Source: Bradyrhizobium sp. Ash2021 | Lineage (GTDB): Bacteria > Pseudomonadota > Alphaproteobacteria > Rhizobiales > Xanthobacteraceae | NCBI RefSeq assembly: GCF_031202265.1 | Contig: NZ_CP100604.1 | Location: forward strand, 4,384,501 to 4,448,500 | Length of the DNA stretch: 64,000 bases | Direction: 5' to 3' | Shown: positions 53,413 to 63,983 of the stretch, one piece after another | Numbering within the stretch: position 1 is the first letter of the stretch | How the letters are laid out: the number at the start of each line of letters is the position of its first letter | Notes under the pieces: generated by a model | The model's input: only the letters and a program-made list of their open reading frames with translations | Database searches by the model: none | What the model was told of the DNA's origin: nothing | Translations under genes and position numbers: made by a program

Positions 53413-54570
53413 ATGCCCGAACGTGTCTATCTCGACTGGAATGCGACCACGCCGCTCCGCCCTGAGGCCAGGGCAGCGATAGCGGCCGCTTGGGATATCA
53501 GCGGCAACCCGTCCTCGGTGCATGCCGAGGGCCGCAGGGCGCGGCGGCTGGTCGAGGAAGCAAGGGCTGCGGTCGCCGCAAGCGTCGCGGCCCGGCCCGA
53601 GGGCGTGGTGTTTTCCTCAGGCGGGACCGAGGCCAACGCGCTGGCGCTGACGCCGGGCTTGCGACGAGGCGCCGGTCTTCCGGTTCAGAGATTGCTGGTC
53701 TCGGCCATCGAGCACGCCTCGGTGCTCGCGGGCGGCCGGTTTGCGGCCGACGCAATCGGGACCATCGCGGTTGCGCGTTCCGGCCTGCTGGATCTGGACG
53801 ATCTTCGTACCAAGCTGGAAGGCGGGCCTGCGGCGCTGGTGTCGGTGATGCTGGCCAACAACGAGACCGGCGCGGTGCAGCCGGTCGCGAAAGCGGCCGA
53901 GATCGTCCATGCGGCGGGCGGCCTGCTGCATGTCGATGCGATCCAGGCGCTCGGGAAAATCTCGTTCGATATCAATTCGATGAAGGCCGATCTGGTGACG
54001 CTGTCGGCGCACAAGATCGGTGGCCCAAAGGGCGTCGGCGCGGTCGTTCTGGCCGATGGCGTGCAGGGGCTGGAGCCGCTGTTGCGCGGCGGCGGGCAGG
54101 AACTGGGTCGCCGTGCCGGTACCGAGAACGTCGCGGGCATTTCGGCGTTCGGGGCCGCCGCGAGGGCCGCGATGGCGGCGCTCGAAGAGGACGCTGTTCG
54201 ATTGCGGGGCCTGCGGGATCGCCTCGAAAATGGTCTGCTCCAAACCCCCGAGATGATCGTGTTCTCCGGCGACGTTCGGCGGTTGCCGAATACCACTTTG
54301 TTCACCGTTCCCGGCCTGAAGGCGGAAACCGCCGTGATCGGGTTCGATCTCGACGGTATCGCGGTATCCTCAGGCTCGGCCTGCTCGTCGGGGAAAGTTC
54401 AGCCGTCGCACGTTCTGGCGGCCATGGGCCTGAGCCACGAGCTGGCGCAGGGAGCCGTGCGGCTCAGTCTGGGCTGGTCCACATCAGAGACAGACATTGA
54501 TCTGACGCTTAAGACTTGGCGAAAGCTCGCCAATACCCTACTTAGAGGGGGACGACGAAACACAGCTTGA
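53413..54570 (+). CDS. Cysteine desulfurase, IscS/NifS-like (class I)
   Basis: A PLP-dependent desulfurase of 385 residues that moves sulfur from cysteine to its own active-site Cys. Evidence: VYLDWNATTPLRPEARAAI, EHASVLAGGRF, VMLANNETGAVQPV, HVDAIQALGKI, the PLP Lys in VTLSAHKIGGPKGVG and the mobile Cys loop SSGSACSSGKVQPSHVL. The long Cys loop marks the class I (NifS/IscS) type, unlike the class II SufS at 58376. It sits first in the suf cluster, but an open 94-bp space with a candidate operator separates it from sufB, so it may be a separate unit. Cytosolic sulfur donor for Fe-S clusters. Confidence 0.93.
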   Translation: MPERVYLDWNATTPLRPEARAAIAAAWDISGNPSSVHAEGRRARRLVEEARAAVAASVAARPEGVVFSSGGTEANALALTPGLRRGAGLPVQRLLVSAIEHASVLAGGRFAADAIGTIAVARSGLLDLDDLRTKLEGGPAALVSVMLANNETGAVQPVAKAAEIVHAAGGLLHVDAIQALGKISFDINSMKADLVTLSAHKIGGPKGVGAVVLADGVQGLEPLLRGGGQELGRRAGTENVAGISAFGAAARAAMAALEEDAVRLRGLRDRLENGLLQTPEMIVFSGDVRRLPNTTLFTVPGLKAETAVIGFDLDGIAVSSGSACSSGKVQPSHVLAAMGLSHELAQGAVRLSLGWSTSETDIDLTLKTWRKLANTLLRGGRRNTA

Positions 54571-54582
54571 ACGGTTCTAAGC
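54565..54582 (+). promoter_or_regulatory. Candidate Irr/ICE-like inverted repeat upstream of sufB
   Basis: GCTTGAACGGTTCTAAGC overlaps the stop codon of the desulfurase gene and lies 83 bases before the sufB start. The right half, GGTTCTAA, matches the half site of the iron control element bound by Irr; the left half lacks one base (GCTT-GAAC instead of GCTTAGAAC). Compared by eye only. A six-base hairpin (CGCGGT/ACCGCG, 54633-54651) lies between it and the sufB ribosome site. Confidence 0.3.
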
Positions 54583-54664
54583 AGGTGATCTCGTCCCAAA
54601 AGCATCGTAGTAGATTTACGGAATTGATCCACCGCGGTCCTTGAAACCGCGAGCGGAGGATGGA

Positions 54665-56146
54665 ATGGCTGCCGTACAAGAGACGGTCGACCGCGTCAGG
54701 CGGATCGACGTCGATCAATATCGATATGGATTCGAGACACTTATCGAGTCCGACAAGGCCCCCAAGGGGCTGTCAGAAGACACCGTCCGCTTCATTTCCG
54801 CAAAGAAGAGCGAGCCGGCCTGGATGCTGGAATGGCGTCTGGAGGCCTATCGGCGCTGGCTGACCATGACCGAGCCGACCTGGGCGCGGGTCAACTACCC
54901 CAAGATCGATTACCAGGATCTCTATTACTACTCGGCACCGAAGCCGAAGAAGCAGGTCGCCTCGCTCGACGAGATCGATCCGGAAATCCTGAAAACCTAC
55001 GAAAAGCTCGGCATTCCCCTGCGCGAGGTCGAGGTGCTGGAAGGCGTCGTGCGCCCCGAAGGCGAACGCAGGATTGCGGTCGACGCGGTGTTTGATTCGG
55101 TTTCGGTGGCGACGACCTTCCAGAAGGAGCTGAAGCAGGCCGGCGTGATCTTCATGCCGATCTCGGAGGCAATCCGCGAGCATCCGGAGCTGGTGAAGAA
55201 GTATCTCGGCACGGTCGTGCCGACCTCGGACAATTATTTCGCGACGCTGAATTCGGCGGTGTTTTCGGACGGCTCGTTCGTCTACGTGCCGCCGGGTGTG
55301 CGCTGCCCGATGGAGCTGTCGACCTATTTCCGCATCAATGAGCGCAACACCGGCCAGTTCGAGCGCACGCTGATCATCGCCGACAAGGGCGCCTATGTCA
55401 GCTATCTCGAAGGCTGCACAGCGCCGCAGCGCGACGAGAACCAGCTGCACGCCGCCGTGGTCGAGCTGGTCACGCTCGACGACGCCGAGATCAAATATTC
55501 GACGGTGCAGAACTGGTACCCCGGCAACTCCGAAGGTGTCGGCGGCATCTACAATTTCGTCACCAAGCGCGGCGACTGCCGCGGCAACAATTCGAAGATC
55601 TCCTGGACCCAGGTCGAGACGGGATCGGCGATCACCTGGAAATATCCGAGCTGCATTCTCCGCGGTGATAATTCCCGCGGCGAGTTCTACTCGATCGCGA
55701 TTTCGAACGGCCACCAGCAGGTCGATAGCGGCACCAAGATGATCCATCTCGGCAAGAACACGACGAGCCGGATCATCTCCAAGGGCATCGCCGCCGGTGT
55801 CTCGCAAAACACCTATCGCGGCCTCGTCACTGCCCACCGCAAGGCAACCGGCGCGCGCAATTTCACCGCCTGCGATTCGTTGCTGATCGGCGACAAATGC
55901 GGCGCGCACACCGTGCCGTACGTGGAAGCCAAGAATTCATCGGCGCTGTTCGAGCACGAGGCGACCACGTCGAAGATCTCGGAAGACGTGCTGTTCTACT
56001 GCGTGCAGCGCGGGCTCAGCCAGGAAGAAGCTGTCGGCCTCGTGGTCAACGGCTTTGTGAAGGACGTGCTGCAGCAACTGCCGATGGAATTCGCGGTGGA
56101 AGCGCAGAAGCTGATCTCGATTTCGCTGGAAGGCAGTGTGGGGTGA
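54665..56146 (+). CDS. sufB: Fe-S cluster assembly protein SufB
   Basis: Scaffold subunit of the SufBC2D complex, 493 residues. ATG 54665 follows GGAGGA; an upstream start at 54641 adds eight unsupported residues. Typical SufB blocks: [76 protein letters not shown], and the beta-helix region with [10 protein letters not shown]. The conserved Cys in [19 protein letters not shown] and the C-terminal EQLLF-like [21 protein letters not shown] are present. It receives sulfur from SufS and assembles the cluster. Next genes sufC and sufD follow, but a REP-like repeat sits between sufB and sufC. Confidence 0.97.
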   Translation: MAAVQETVDRVRRIDVDQYRYGFETLIESDKAPKGLSEDTVRFISAKKSEPAWMLEWRLEAYRRWLTMTEPTWARVNYPKIDYQDLYYYSAPKPKKQVASLDEIDPEILKTYEKLGIPLREVEVLEGVVRPEGERRIAVDAVFDSVSVATTFQKELKQAGVIFMPISEAIREHPELVKKYLGTVVPTSDNYFATLNSAVFSDGSFVYVPPGVRCPMELSTYFRINERNTGQFERTLIIADKGAYVSYLEGCTAPQRDENQLHAAVVELVTLDDAEIKYSTVQNWYPGNSEGVGGIYNFVTKRGDCRGNNSKISWTQVETGSAITWKYPSCILRGDNSRGEFYSIAISNGHQQVDSGTKMIHLGKNTTSRIISKGIAAGVSQNTYRGLVTAHRKATGARNFTACDSLLIGDKCGAHTVPYVEAKNSSALFEHEATTSKISEDVLFYCVQRGLSQEEAVGLVVNGFVKDVLQQLPMEFAVEAQKLISISLEGSVG

Positions 56147-56160
56147 TGGCGGTTTTGATG

Positions 56161-56243
56161 CCGTCATTGCGAGCGCAGCGAAGCAATCCATTGGGCGATA
56201 CAAAGCTGGATTGCTTCGTCGCAAGAGCTCCTCGCAATGACGG
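56161..56243. repeat. REP-like palindromic repeat (family D) inside the suf operon
   Basis: An 83-bp inverted repeat bounded by CCGTCATTGCGAG and CTCGCAATGACGG, with internal arms GCGAAGCAATCCA and TGGATTGCTTCGT. It occupies most of the 130-bp sufB-sufC spacer. Elements of this type are numerous in Bradyrhizobium genomes. As an RNA it would form a long hairpin within the suf mRNA. Confidence 0.85.
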
Positions 56244-56276
56244 AAATCTCTAAGTCGGTCTCTTAAGGACAATTCA

Positions 56277-57029
<753 letters not shown>

Positions 57030-57047
57030 CGCCAGACGGATTTGATC

Positions 57048-58373
57048 ATGAACGTTGTTGTGGCAAAGACCGAAACCGGACGTGCGATGAGCGATGCTTT
57101 CGAGATCGCGCGCGACCGGCTTGCCGGTACCGGCAATGTCGCCGATCACAGACGGCAGGCTTTTGACGCCTACGACCGCGAGGGCCTGCCGCACCGGCGG
57201 ATCGAAGACTGGAAATATACCGATCTGCGCGCGCTGATGCGCGAGGTGCTGCCGCTCGCGCCGGCACCCGACGGCCCGGCGCTCACCCGCGCCGGTTCCG
57301 CATTGAAGCTGCATGCGATCGCGGGCGCGCGGCGGCTGGTGTTGGTGGACGGCGTGTTTGCGCCAAAGCTGTCCGAACTCGGCAATCCCGAAAAGGGACT
57401 TGGCATTCGCACTCTGCGCGAGGCGCTGGAAGCCGGCGATGCCGCGCTGCACACGCAGCTGTTTGCGCCCGACAATTCCAATCCGATGGTCGCGCTCAAC
57501 AGCGCGATGATGACGGACGGAATGGTGATCGACGTCGCCGATGGTGCTGTGCTGACGGAGCCGCTGCATATCGTCCACATCGCCAGCGGCGGCACGCCGG
57601 CGGCGATGTTTACGCGTTCGATGCTGCGCCTCGGCAAGGACACCGGCGCCACGCTGGTGGAGAGCTATATCGCTGCCGATGGGGCCAAAGCCTATCAGGC
57701 GCACGATTCCCTGATCGTCTCGATCGGTAACCATGCGCGGCTCGACCATGTTCGCCTGGTCGAGGATGGCCGCGACGCCTTCAACATTTCTTCCGCCGTC
57801 GTCACGCTCGGCGCGCATGCGCATTTCAATACGTTTGGCATGACCTCGGGCGCGAATCTCAGCCGCTATCAGGCGACCATCGCGTTCGCGGGCGAGGGCT
57901 CGCGGGTCGAGACCAACGGCGTCAATTTGCTCAACGGCCGCCAGCACGCCGACACCACGCTGTTCCTGGATCACGCGGTGCCGCATTGCGACAGCCGGGA
58001 AGTTTTCCGTGCGGTTGTCGACGACCGCGGCCATTCGGTGTTCCAGGGCCGCATCGTCGTGCGCCCCAAGGCGCAGAAGACCGACGCCAAGATGATGACC
58101 CGGGCGCTGCTGTTGTCCGACGAGGCCGAGGCCGACAACAAGCCGGAGCTGGAAATCTTTGCCGACGACGTCACCTGCGGTCATGGCGCCACCACCGGCG
58201 CGCTGGACGAGAGCCTGCTGTTCTACCTGCGCGCACGCGGCCTGTCCGAGAAGGAAGCCCAGGCGCTGCTGATCCAGGCTTTTGTCGGCGAGGCCATCGA
58301 GTCCATCGCCAACGACACCTTGCGAGAACTCGCGATCGCGGCGGCGCAGCGCTGGTTGGAGGCGAGGGGGTGA
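57048..58373 (+). CDS. sufD: Fe-S cluster assembly protein SufD
   Basis: Partner of SufB in the assembly scaffold, 441 residues. The N-terminal helix bundle includes RRIEDWKYTDLRALMREVLP. The beta-helix region contains LRLGKDTGATLVESYIA, INLLNGRQHADTTLFLDH-like sequence (VNLLNGRQHADTTLFLDHAV), and the conserved His of the SufBD interface. The C-terminal FADDVTCGHGATTGALDES is the SufB/D family end block. ATG 57048 is preferred to the TTG at 57042. It is almost adjacent to sufS (two bases), so strong coupling is likely. Cytosolic. Confidence 0.97.
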   Translation: MNVVVAKTETGRAMSDAFEIARDRLAGTGNVADHRRQAFDAYDREGLPHRRIEDWKYTDLRALMREVLPLAPAPDGPALTRAGSALKLHAIAGARRLVLVDGVFAPKLSELGNPEKGLGIRTLREALEAGDAALHTQLFAPDNSNPMVALNSAMMTDGMVIDVADGAVLTEPLHIVHIASGGTPAAMFTRSMLRLGKDTGATLVESYIAADGAKAYQAHDSLIVSIGNHARLDHVRLVEDGRDAFNISSAVVTLGAHAHFNTFGMTSGANLSRYQATIAFAGEGSRVETNGVNLLNGRQHADTTLFLDHAVPHCDSREVFRAVVDDRGHSVFQGRIVVRPKAQKTDAKMMTRALLLSDEAEADNKPELEIFADDVTCGHGATTGALDESLLFYLRARGLSEKEAQALLIQAFVGEAIESIANDTLRELAIAAAQRWLEARG

Positions 58374-58375
58374 CC

Positions 58376-59617
58376 ATGCATCCGGCGGTCCTGAACGGCT
58401 CTTATGACGTCGCCCGCGTGCGGGAGGATTTCCCGGCGCTGGCCCTGAAGGTCTATGGCAAGCCGCTGGTCTATCTCGACAACGCCGCCTCCGCGCAGAA
58501 GCCGAATGCCGTGCTCGATCGCATGACCGAGGCTTACAAACGCGAATACGCCAACGTACATCGCGGGCTGCATTACCTCGCCAATGCCGCCACCGAAGCT
58601 TATGAAGGCGGCCGCGCCAAGGTGGCAAAATTCCTCAACGCTGGCCGCAGCGAAGAGATCGTCTTCACCCGCAACGCCACCGAGGCCATCAACCTCGTGG
58701 CGTCGTCCTGGGGCGAGCCGAATATCGGCGAGGGCGACGAGATCGTCCTCTCGATCATGGAGCACCATTCCAACATCGTGCCCTGGCATTTCCTCCGGGA
58801 GCGTCACGGCGCCGTCATCAAATGGGCGCCGGTCGATGACGAAGGCAATTTCCTGATCGACGAGTTCGAGAAGCTGCTCGGCCCGCGCACCAAACTGGTC
58901 GCGATCACGCAGATGTCGAACGCGCTCGGCACCATCGTGCCGGTCAAGGACGTGGTGAAGCTCGCGCATGCCCGCGGCATTCCGGTACTGGTCGACGGCA
59001 GCCAGGCCGCCGTGCATCTTGCGATCGACGTGCAGGATATCGACGCGGATTTCTACGTCTTCACTGGCCACAAGCTGTACGGCCCGACCGGAATCGGCGT
59101 GCTCTATGCCAAGCACGATCTGCTCGTCGCGATGCGCCCGTACAATGGCGGTGGCGAGATGATCCGCGAGGTCACAAGGGACTGGGTCACCTATGGCGAC
59201 CCGCCGCACAAATTCGAGGCCGGCACGCCCGCGATCGTGGAATCGATCGGGCTGGGGGCTGCGATCGACTACGTCAATTCGATCGGCAAGGAGCGCATCG
59301 CCGCCCACGAGAACGATCTCCTGACCTACGCGCAAGAGCGCCTGCGCGAAATCAATTCGCTGCGCCTGATCGGCACCGCAAAGGGCAAGGGACCGGTGAT
59401 CTCGTTCGAGATGAAGGGCGCCCATCCCCACGATGTCGCGACCGTGATCGACCGGCAGGGCATTGCGGTGCGCGCCGGCACCCATTGCGTGATGCCGCTT
59501 TTAGAGCGGTTCAATGTCACAGCCACCTGCCGCGCGTCGTTTGGGATGTATAATACAAGAGAAGAAGTCGACCATCTGGCACAGGCGCTGATCAAGGCGC
59601 GGGAATTGTTTTCATGA
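58376..59617 (+). CDS. sufS: SufS-type cysteine desulfurase (class II)
   Basis: A class II cysteine desulfurase of 413 residues. Evidence: LVYLDNAASAQKPNAVLDRM, ANVHRGLHYLANAATEAYE, RNATEAINLVASSWG, SIMEHHSNIVPWHFL, DGSQAAVHL, the PLP Lys in FTGHKLYGPTGIG, and the shorter Cys loop RAGTHCVMPLLERF. The ATG 58376 gives the standard length. Two bases follow sufD and its stop overlaps the next gene by four bases. SufS needs the sulfur-transfer partner SufE or SufU, and neither is present in the cluster or elsewhere in the window. Confidence 0.97.
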   Translation: MHPAVLNGSYDVARVREDFPALALKVYGKPLVYLDNAASAQKPNAVLDRMTEAYKREYANVHRGLHYLANAATEAYEGGRAKVAKFLNAGRSEEIVFTRNATEAINLVASSWGEPNIGEGDEIVLSIMEHHSNIVPWHFLRERHGAVIKWAPVDDEGNFLIDEFEKLLGPRTKLVAITQMSNALGTIVPVKDVVKLAHARGIPVLVDGSQAAVHLAIDVQDIDADFYVFTGHKLYGPTGIGVLYAKHDLLVAMRPYNGGGEMIREVTRDWVTYGDPPHKFEAGTPAIVESIGLGAAIDYVNSIGKERIAAHENDLLTYAQERLREINSLRLIGTAKGKGPVISFEMKGAHPHDVATVIDRQGIAVRAGTHCVMPLLERFNVTATCRASFGMYNTREEVDHLAQALIKARELFS

Positions 59618-59985
59618 CCGACATAGCCGAAATCAAAACCGCCAATATGGAGACCATCTCGGCGCTGCCGCCGGAGGAGACCGAGCGGCTCGGCGGCGAG
59701 ATCGTGGCCGCGTTGAAGACGGTGTTCGATCCGGAAATTCCGGCCGATATCTATGAGCTCGGCCTGATCTACAAGGTCGACCTCAAGGACGACCGCGGCG
59801 TCGACGTCATGATGACGCTGACCACGCCGAACTGTCCGGCGGCCGGCGAATTGCCGACCATGGTGGAGAACGCGATCGCCAGTGTTCCCGGCGTCGGCGT
59901 CGTCAATGTCAATCTGGTGTGGGACCCGGCTTGGACGCCGGACCGGATGTCCGACGAGGCCCGCCTCGTCCTCAATATGTGGTGA
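59614..59985 (+). CDS. sufT: SUF-system protein SufT (MIP18/DUF59 family)
   Basis: A small cytosolic protein of 123 residues. The DUF59/MIP18 core has VFDPEIPADIYELGLIYKVDL, the DVMMTLTTPNCPAAGELP motif with its reactive Cys, and GVGVVNVNLVWDPAWTPDRMS. MIP18-like proteins help deliver Fe-S clusters to target proteins; in suf operons the homologue is called SufT. It overlaps sufS by four bases (ATGA), giving translational coupling. A family A repeat separates it from sufA. Confidence 0.93.
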   Translation: MTDIAEIKTANMETISALPPEETERLGGEIVAALKTVFDPEIPADIYELGLIYKVDLKDDRGVDVMMTLTTPNCPAAGELPTMVENAIASVPGVGVVNVNLVWDPAWTPDRMSDEARLVLNMW

Positions 59986-60006
59986 GATGTGAAGCGTTAG
60001 AGGATG

Positions 60007-60054
60007 GAGCATGATCCGGAAAAGTGGAGACCGGTTTTCCGAAAGATCATGCTC
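60007..60054. repeat. Dispersed palindromic repeat, family A (copy 2)
   Basis: A 48-bp perfect-arm element: GAGCATGATC with GATCATGCTC at the ends, CGGAAAA and TTTTCCG inside. It is the compact form of the element at 1770-1867. It lies between sufT and sufA. Confidence 0.8.
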
Positions 60055-60118
60055 AAGCAAAGAGAGACCTTAATCTGTTCGCGAAGACCGGCATTGATTT
60101 GCCGCTGGGAATGATCAC

Positions 60119-60523
60119 ATGACTGACATGACACCCGCTTCACCTACACCCGCCGCCAAGCCGAAGCCGCGGCCGCGCCCGCAGGTCATGAAACTGACCG
60201 AAGCCGCCGCCCAGCGGATCACGGAACTGACCAGGCGCGCCGATTCCGAAATCGTCGGCCTCCGCGTCGGGATCAAGAATGGCGGCTGCGCCGGGCAGTC
60301 CTACACCGTGGAATACGCCCACGAGGTACGCCCCACCGACGAGGTCGTCGAGGACAAGGGCGTCAAGATCCTGGTCGATCCCAAGGCGGTGCTGTTCCTG
60401 CTCGGCACCGAGATGGACTACAAGGCCGACAAGATGCAGTCGCAGTTCATCTTCAACAACCCGAACCAGACCGGCGCCTGCGGTTGCGGCGAGTCGGTGC
60501 AACTGACGCCGGCGAAGCTTTAA
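60119..60523 (+). CDS. sufA: Fe-S carrier/scaffold SufA (HesB/IscA family)
   Basis: An A-type carrier of 134 residues. After a short Pro/Lys-rich start, the HesB core has MKLTEAAAQRITELTRR, GLRVGIKNGGCAGQSYTVEYA and the C-terminal GACGCGESVQL. The three conserved Cys (one in GGCAGQ, two in CGCG) that bind the cluster are intact. It closes the suf cluster, 133 bases after sufT, with a palindromic repeat between. It transfers Fe-S clusters to apoproteins. The gene is followed by the first of two near-identical repeats around tfoX. Confidence 0.95.
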   Translation: MTDMTPASPTPAAKPKPRPRPQVMKLTEAAAQRITELTRRADSEIVGLRVGIKNGGCAGQSYTVEYAHEVRPTDEVVEDKGVKILVDPKAVLFLLGTEMDYKADKMQSQFIFNNPNQTGACGCGESVQLTPAKL

Positions 60524-60546
60524 GCCTCTTTGCCGCGTACGCTGGC

Positions 60547-60680
60547 GTCATCCTGAGGTGCCGTCGCGCTTGCGACGGCCTCGAAGGATGGGCCGCAAGC
60601 ACCGTCGCAAGTCATCCTTCGAGGCTCGCCAGCGCTCGCACCTCCAGCGATAACGGCGAAGCCGTTACGCAGGGATGACG
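60547..60680. repeat. Dispersed repeat, family E (copy 1, upstream of tfoX-like gene)
   Basis: 134 bp starting GTCATCCTGAGGTGCC and ending CGCAGGGATGACG, with internal arms CGTCGC/GCGACG and TCGAAGGAT/ATCCTTCGA. It matches copy 2 at 61122-61255 at all but five positions by direct comparison. It ends 19 bases before the tfoX-like start and contains a palindrome AACGGC-GAA-GCCGTT. Confidence 0.93.
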
Positions 60681-60699
60681 TCGTAGAACTGGCGCCACC

Positions 60700-61131
60700 A
60701 TGGACCGCGATTTCCTGATCGACCTGTTTGCGGATTTCGGCCCGGTGACCATCAGGAAGATGTTCTCCGGCTTCGGCATCTCCGCCGACGGCACCAATTT
60801 CGCGCTGGCGCTGCGCGCCGGACTTTACTTCCGTGCCGACGAACAGAGCATTCCGCAATTCGAGGCCGAGGGTTCAAGGCCGTTTCAATATCAGACGCGG
60901 GCCAAGACCGTCACGGTGAACTCGTACTGGCAATTGCCGGCGCGCCTGTTCGATGATTCCGAAGAACTGGCGGATTGGGCGAGGGCGGCGCTGGCAGCCG
61001 CGCAGCGCGCGGCGTTGCGCAAGCGCCCGAAGGCGCGCAAGGCGGCGAAGCCGCCAGCCAAGAAGGCTTTGGTTAAAAAGCCCGTGGCGAAAAAGAAGAA
61101 TCCTGCGAAGAGAAAGGGGTCGTCATCCTGA
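60700..61131 (+). CDS. TfoX/Sxy N-terminal domain protein with Lys-rich tail
   Basis: A 143-residue protein with a TfoX_N domain (residues about 5-95): LIDLFADFGPVTIRKMFSGFG, TNFALALRAGLYFRAD, and the YQLPARLFDDSEEL-like end (YWQLPARLFDDSEELADWA). TfoX/Sxy proteins affect competence gene expression in gammaproteobacteria; alphaproteobacterial homologues are uncharacterised. Residues about 105-143 form a basic Lys/Ala/Pro tail (KARKAAKPPAKKALVKKP). The last codons TCG TCA TCC TGA are the start of family E copy 2, so the repeat supplies the C-terminal Ser residues and stop. The gene stands alone between the two repeats. Confidence 0.9.
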   Translation: MDRDFLIDLFADFGPVTIRKMFSGFGISADGTNFALALRAGLYFRADEQSIPQFEAEGSRPFQYQTRAKTVTVNSYWQLPARLFDDSEELADWARAALAAAQRAALRKRPKARKAAKPPAKKALVKKPVAKKKNPAKRKGSSS

Positions 61132-61255
61132 GGTGCCGTCGCGCTTGCGACGGCCTCGAAGGATGGGCCGCGGGCACCGTCGCAAGTCATCCTTCGAGGC
61201 TCGCAGGAGCTCGCACCTCCAGCGATAACGGCGAAGCCGTTACGCAGGGATGACG
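61122..61255. repeat. Dispersed repeat, family E (copy 2, at the tfoX-like stop)
   Basis: 134 bp in the same orientation as copy 1 (60547-60680), five differences counted (two in the GCCGC-x-x-GCACC block, three in the CGC-x-x-G-x-GCTCGCACC block). It begins inside the last codons of the tfoX-like gene and runs to the end of the GGDEF gene's downstream region. Confidence 0.93.
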
Positions 61256-61286
61256 ACGGAAGATGATGACGGATTAGTTCTAATGC

Positions 61287-62354
61287 TCAAGCCACCTGGC
61301 TGCGGGTCTCGGCGGCGTATTCGGGGTCGGCTTCGCAGATCACGCGGTTGCGGCCGTTGCGCTTGGCGGCGTAGAGGCACGCGTCGGCGCGTTCGATCAG
61401 TGAATCCGTGTCATCTCCCGGCTTCAGCATGGAGACGCCGACCGAGATCGTGACCCGGCCCAGGATTTCGCCGGTGGACTTCTTCTTCAATTCCTTCGCC
61501 ATCACCGCGCGGCGAATGTGATCGGCGACCGTCAGCGCCTGGCGCAGCGCGGTGTTGGGCAGCACGACCGCGAATTCCTCGCCGCCATAGCGCGCGGTGA
61601 TATCCTGGCCCTTGATGGTTTGCTTCAGCGACATGCCGACCAGCCGCAGCACCTGATCGCCGGTGAGGTGGCCGTAGGAATCGTTGAACGATTTGAAGTG
61701 GTCGATATCGAACATCAGAAGCGACAACGGCTCGCCGGTGGCAAGCGCGGTCTGCACCGCCATCTCGATCGAGCGGTCGAAATATTTGCGGTTGCCGAGC
61801 CCGGTGAGCGGATCGGTCAGGCTCTCGGCGCGGATGGCCTCGAGACTGTGCTGGAGGTTGCTGATTTCGGTCTTCGACAGCGACAGCCGGTTTTCCAGCG
61901 CCTTGTTGGTGTCGCGCATGTCGCGGGTCGACTTCACCAGTTGTTCGATCACCGCCTTGATCTGGTCAGGCTGCTTGGCATCGGAGAGTTTCTGGCTGGC
62001 GCCGCTCAGGCTGGCGTCGTAGCTCGCCGACATCCCGAGCGCCTCGGTGATGAGGTTCATCACGTCGTCGATTTCACCGATCACGCGCGCGCCGACCTTG
62101 TCGATGCGGTCGGAGGTTTTGATGTGGGAGAGGTAGGTCTCGTAGATCTGTTCGAGGTCGGCTTCGCTCAGCCTGCCGTTGCGCGCCAGCGTCTCGTTGA
62201 TGATCTTGTTGAGGGGGGCATTGTAGCCGGTGGCGTAGACGTACCAGATTTCATAGTTGCGGGGGACAGCGGTCTGCCGGAGCGATTTGATCTGGCCCAA
62301 CGCGACTTCGGCGAAGGCCAGCGTGCGCTCGTGTTCGTCCAGCAGCTTCACCAC
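61287..62354 (-). CDS. GGDEF-domain diguanylate cyclase candidate
   Basis: A soluble protein of 355 residues. The N-terminal 170 residues are helical and of unknown family, beginning VKLLDEHERTLAFAEVALGQ; the C-terminal domain is GGDEF: ESLTDPLTGLGNRKYFDRSI, LMFDIDHFKSFNDSYGHLTG, and the active motif RYGGEEFAVVLP. GGEEF is a functional variant for cyclic-di-GMP synthesis. The inhibitory I-site RxxD five residues upstream reads KGQD here, so product inhibition may be weakened. No EAL domain. No gene nearby gives context; it converges on the second family E repeat. The helical N-terminus probably senses or dimerises. Confidence 0.9.
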   Translation of the reverse strand: MVKLLDEHERTLAFAEVALGQIKSLRQTAVPRNYEIWYVYATGYNAPLNKIINETLARNGRLSEADLEQIYETYLSHIKTSDRIDKVGARVIGEIDDVMNLITEALGMSASYDASLSGASQKLSDAKQPDQIKAVIEQLVKSTRDMRDTNKALENRLSLSKTEISNLQHSLEAIRAESLTDPLTGLGNRKYFDRSIEMAVQTALATGEPLSLLMFDIDHFKSFNDSYGHLTGDQVLRLVGMSLKQTIKGQDITARYGGEEFAVVLPNTALRQALTVADHIRRAVMAKELKKKSTGEILGRVTISVGVSMLKPGDDTDSLIERADACLYAAKRNGRNRVICEADPEYAAETRSQVA

Positions 62355-62477
62355 TGATCCGTCCCCAATACGTGCAGCGCCGCCTTGCTGGCAGCAGCAA
62401 TTACTAAAATTATCGGCGGCAGGTTAATTGACGAGAATGAATGCCGGGTAAACGGGTTCCCCGGCTTTCGCAGTTGC

Positions 62478-63983
<1,506 letters not shown>

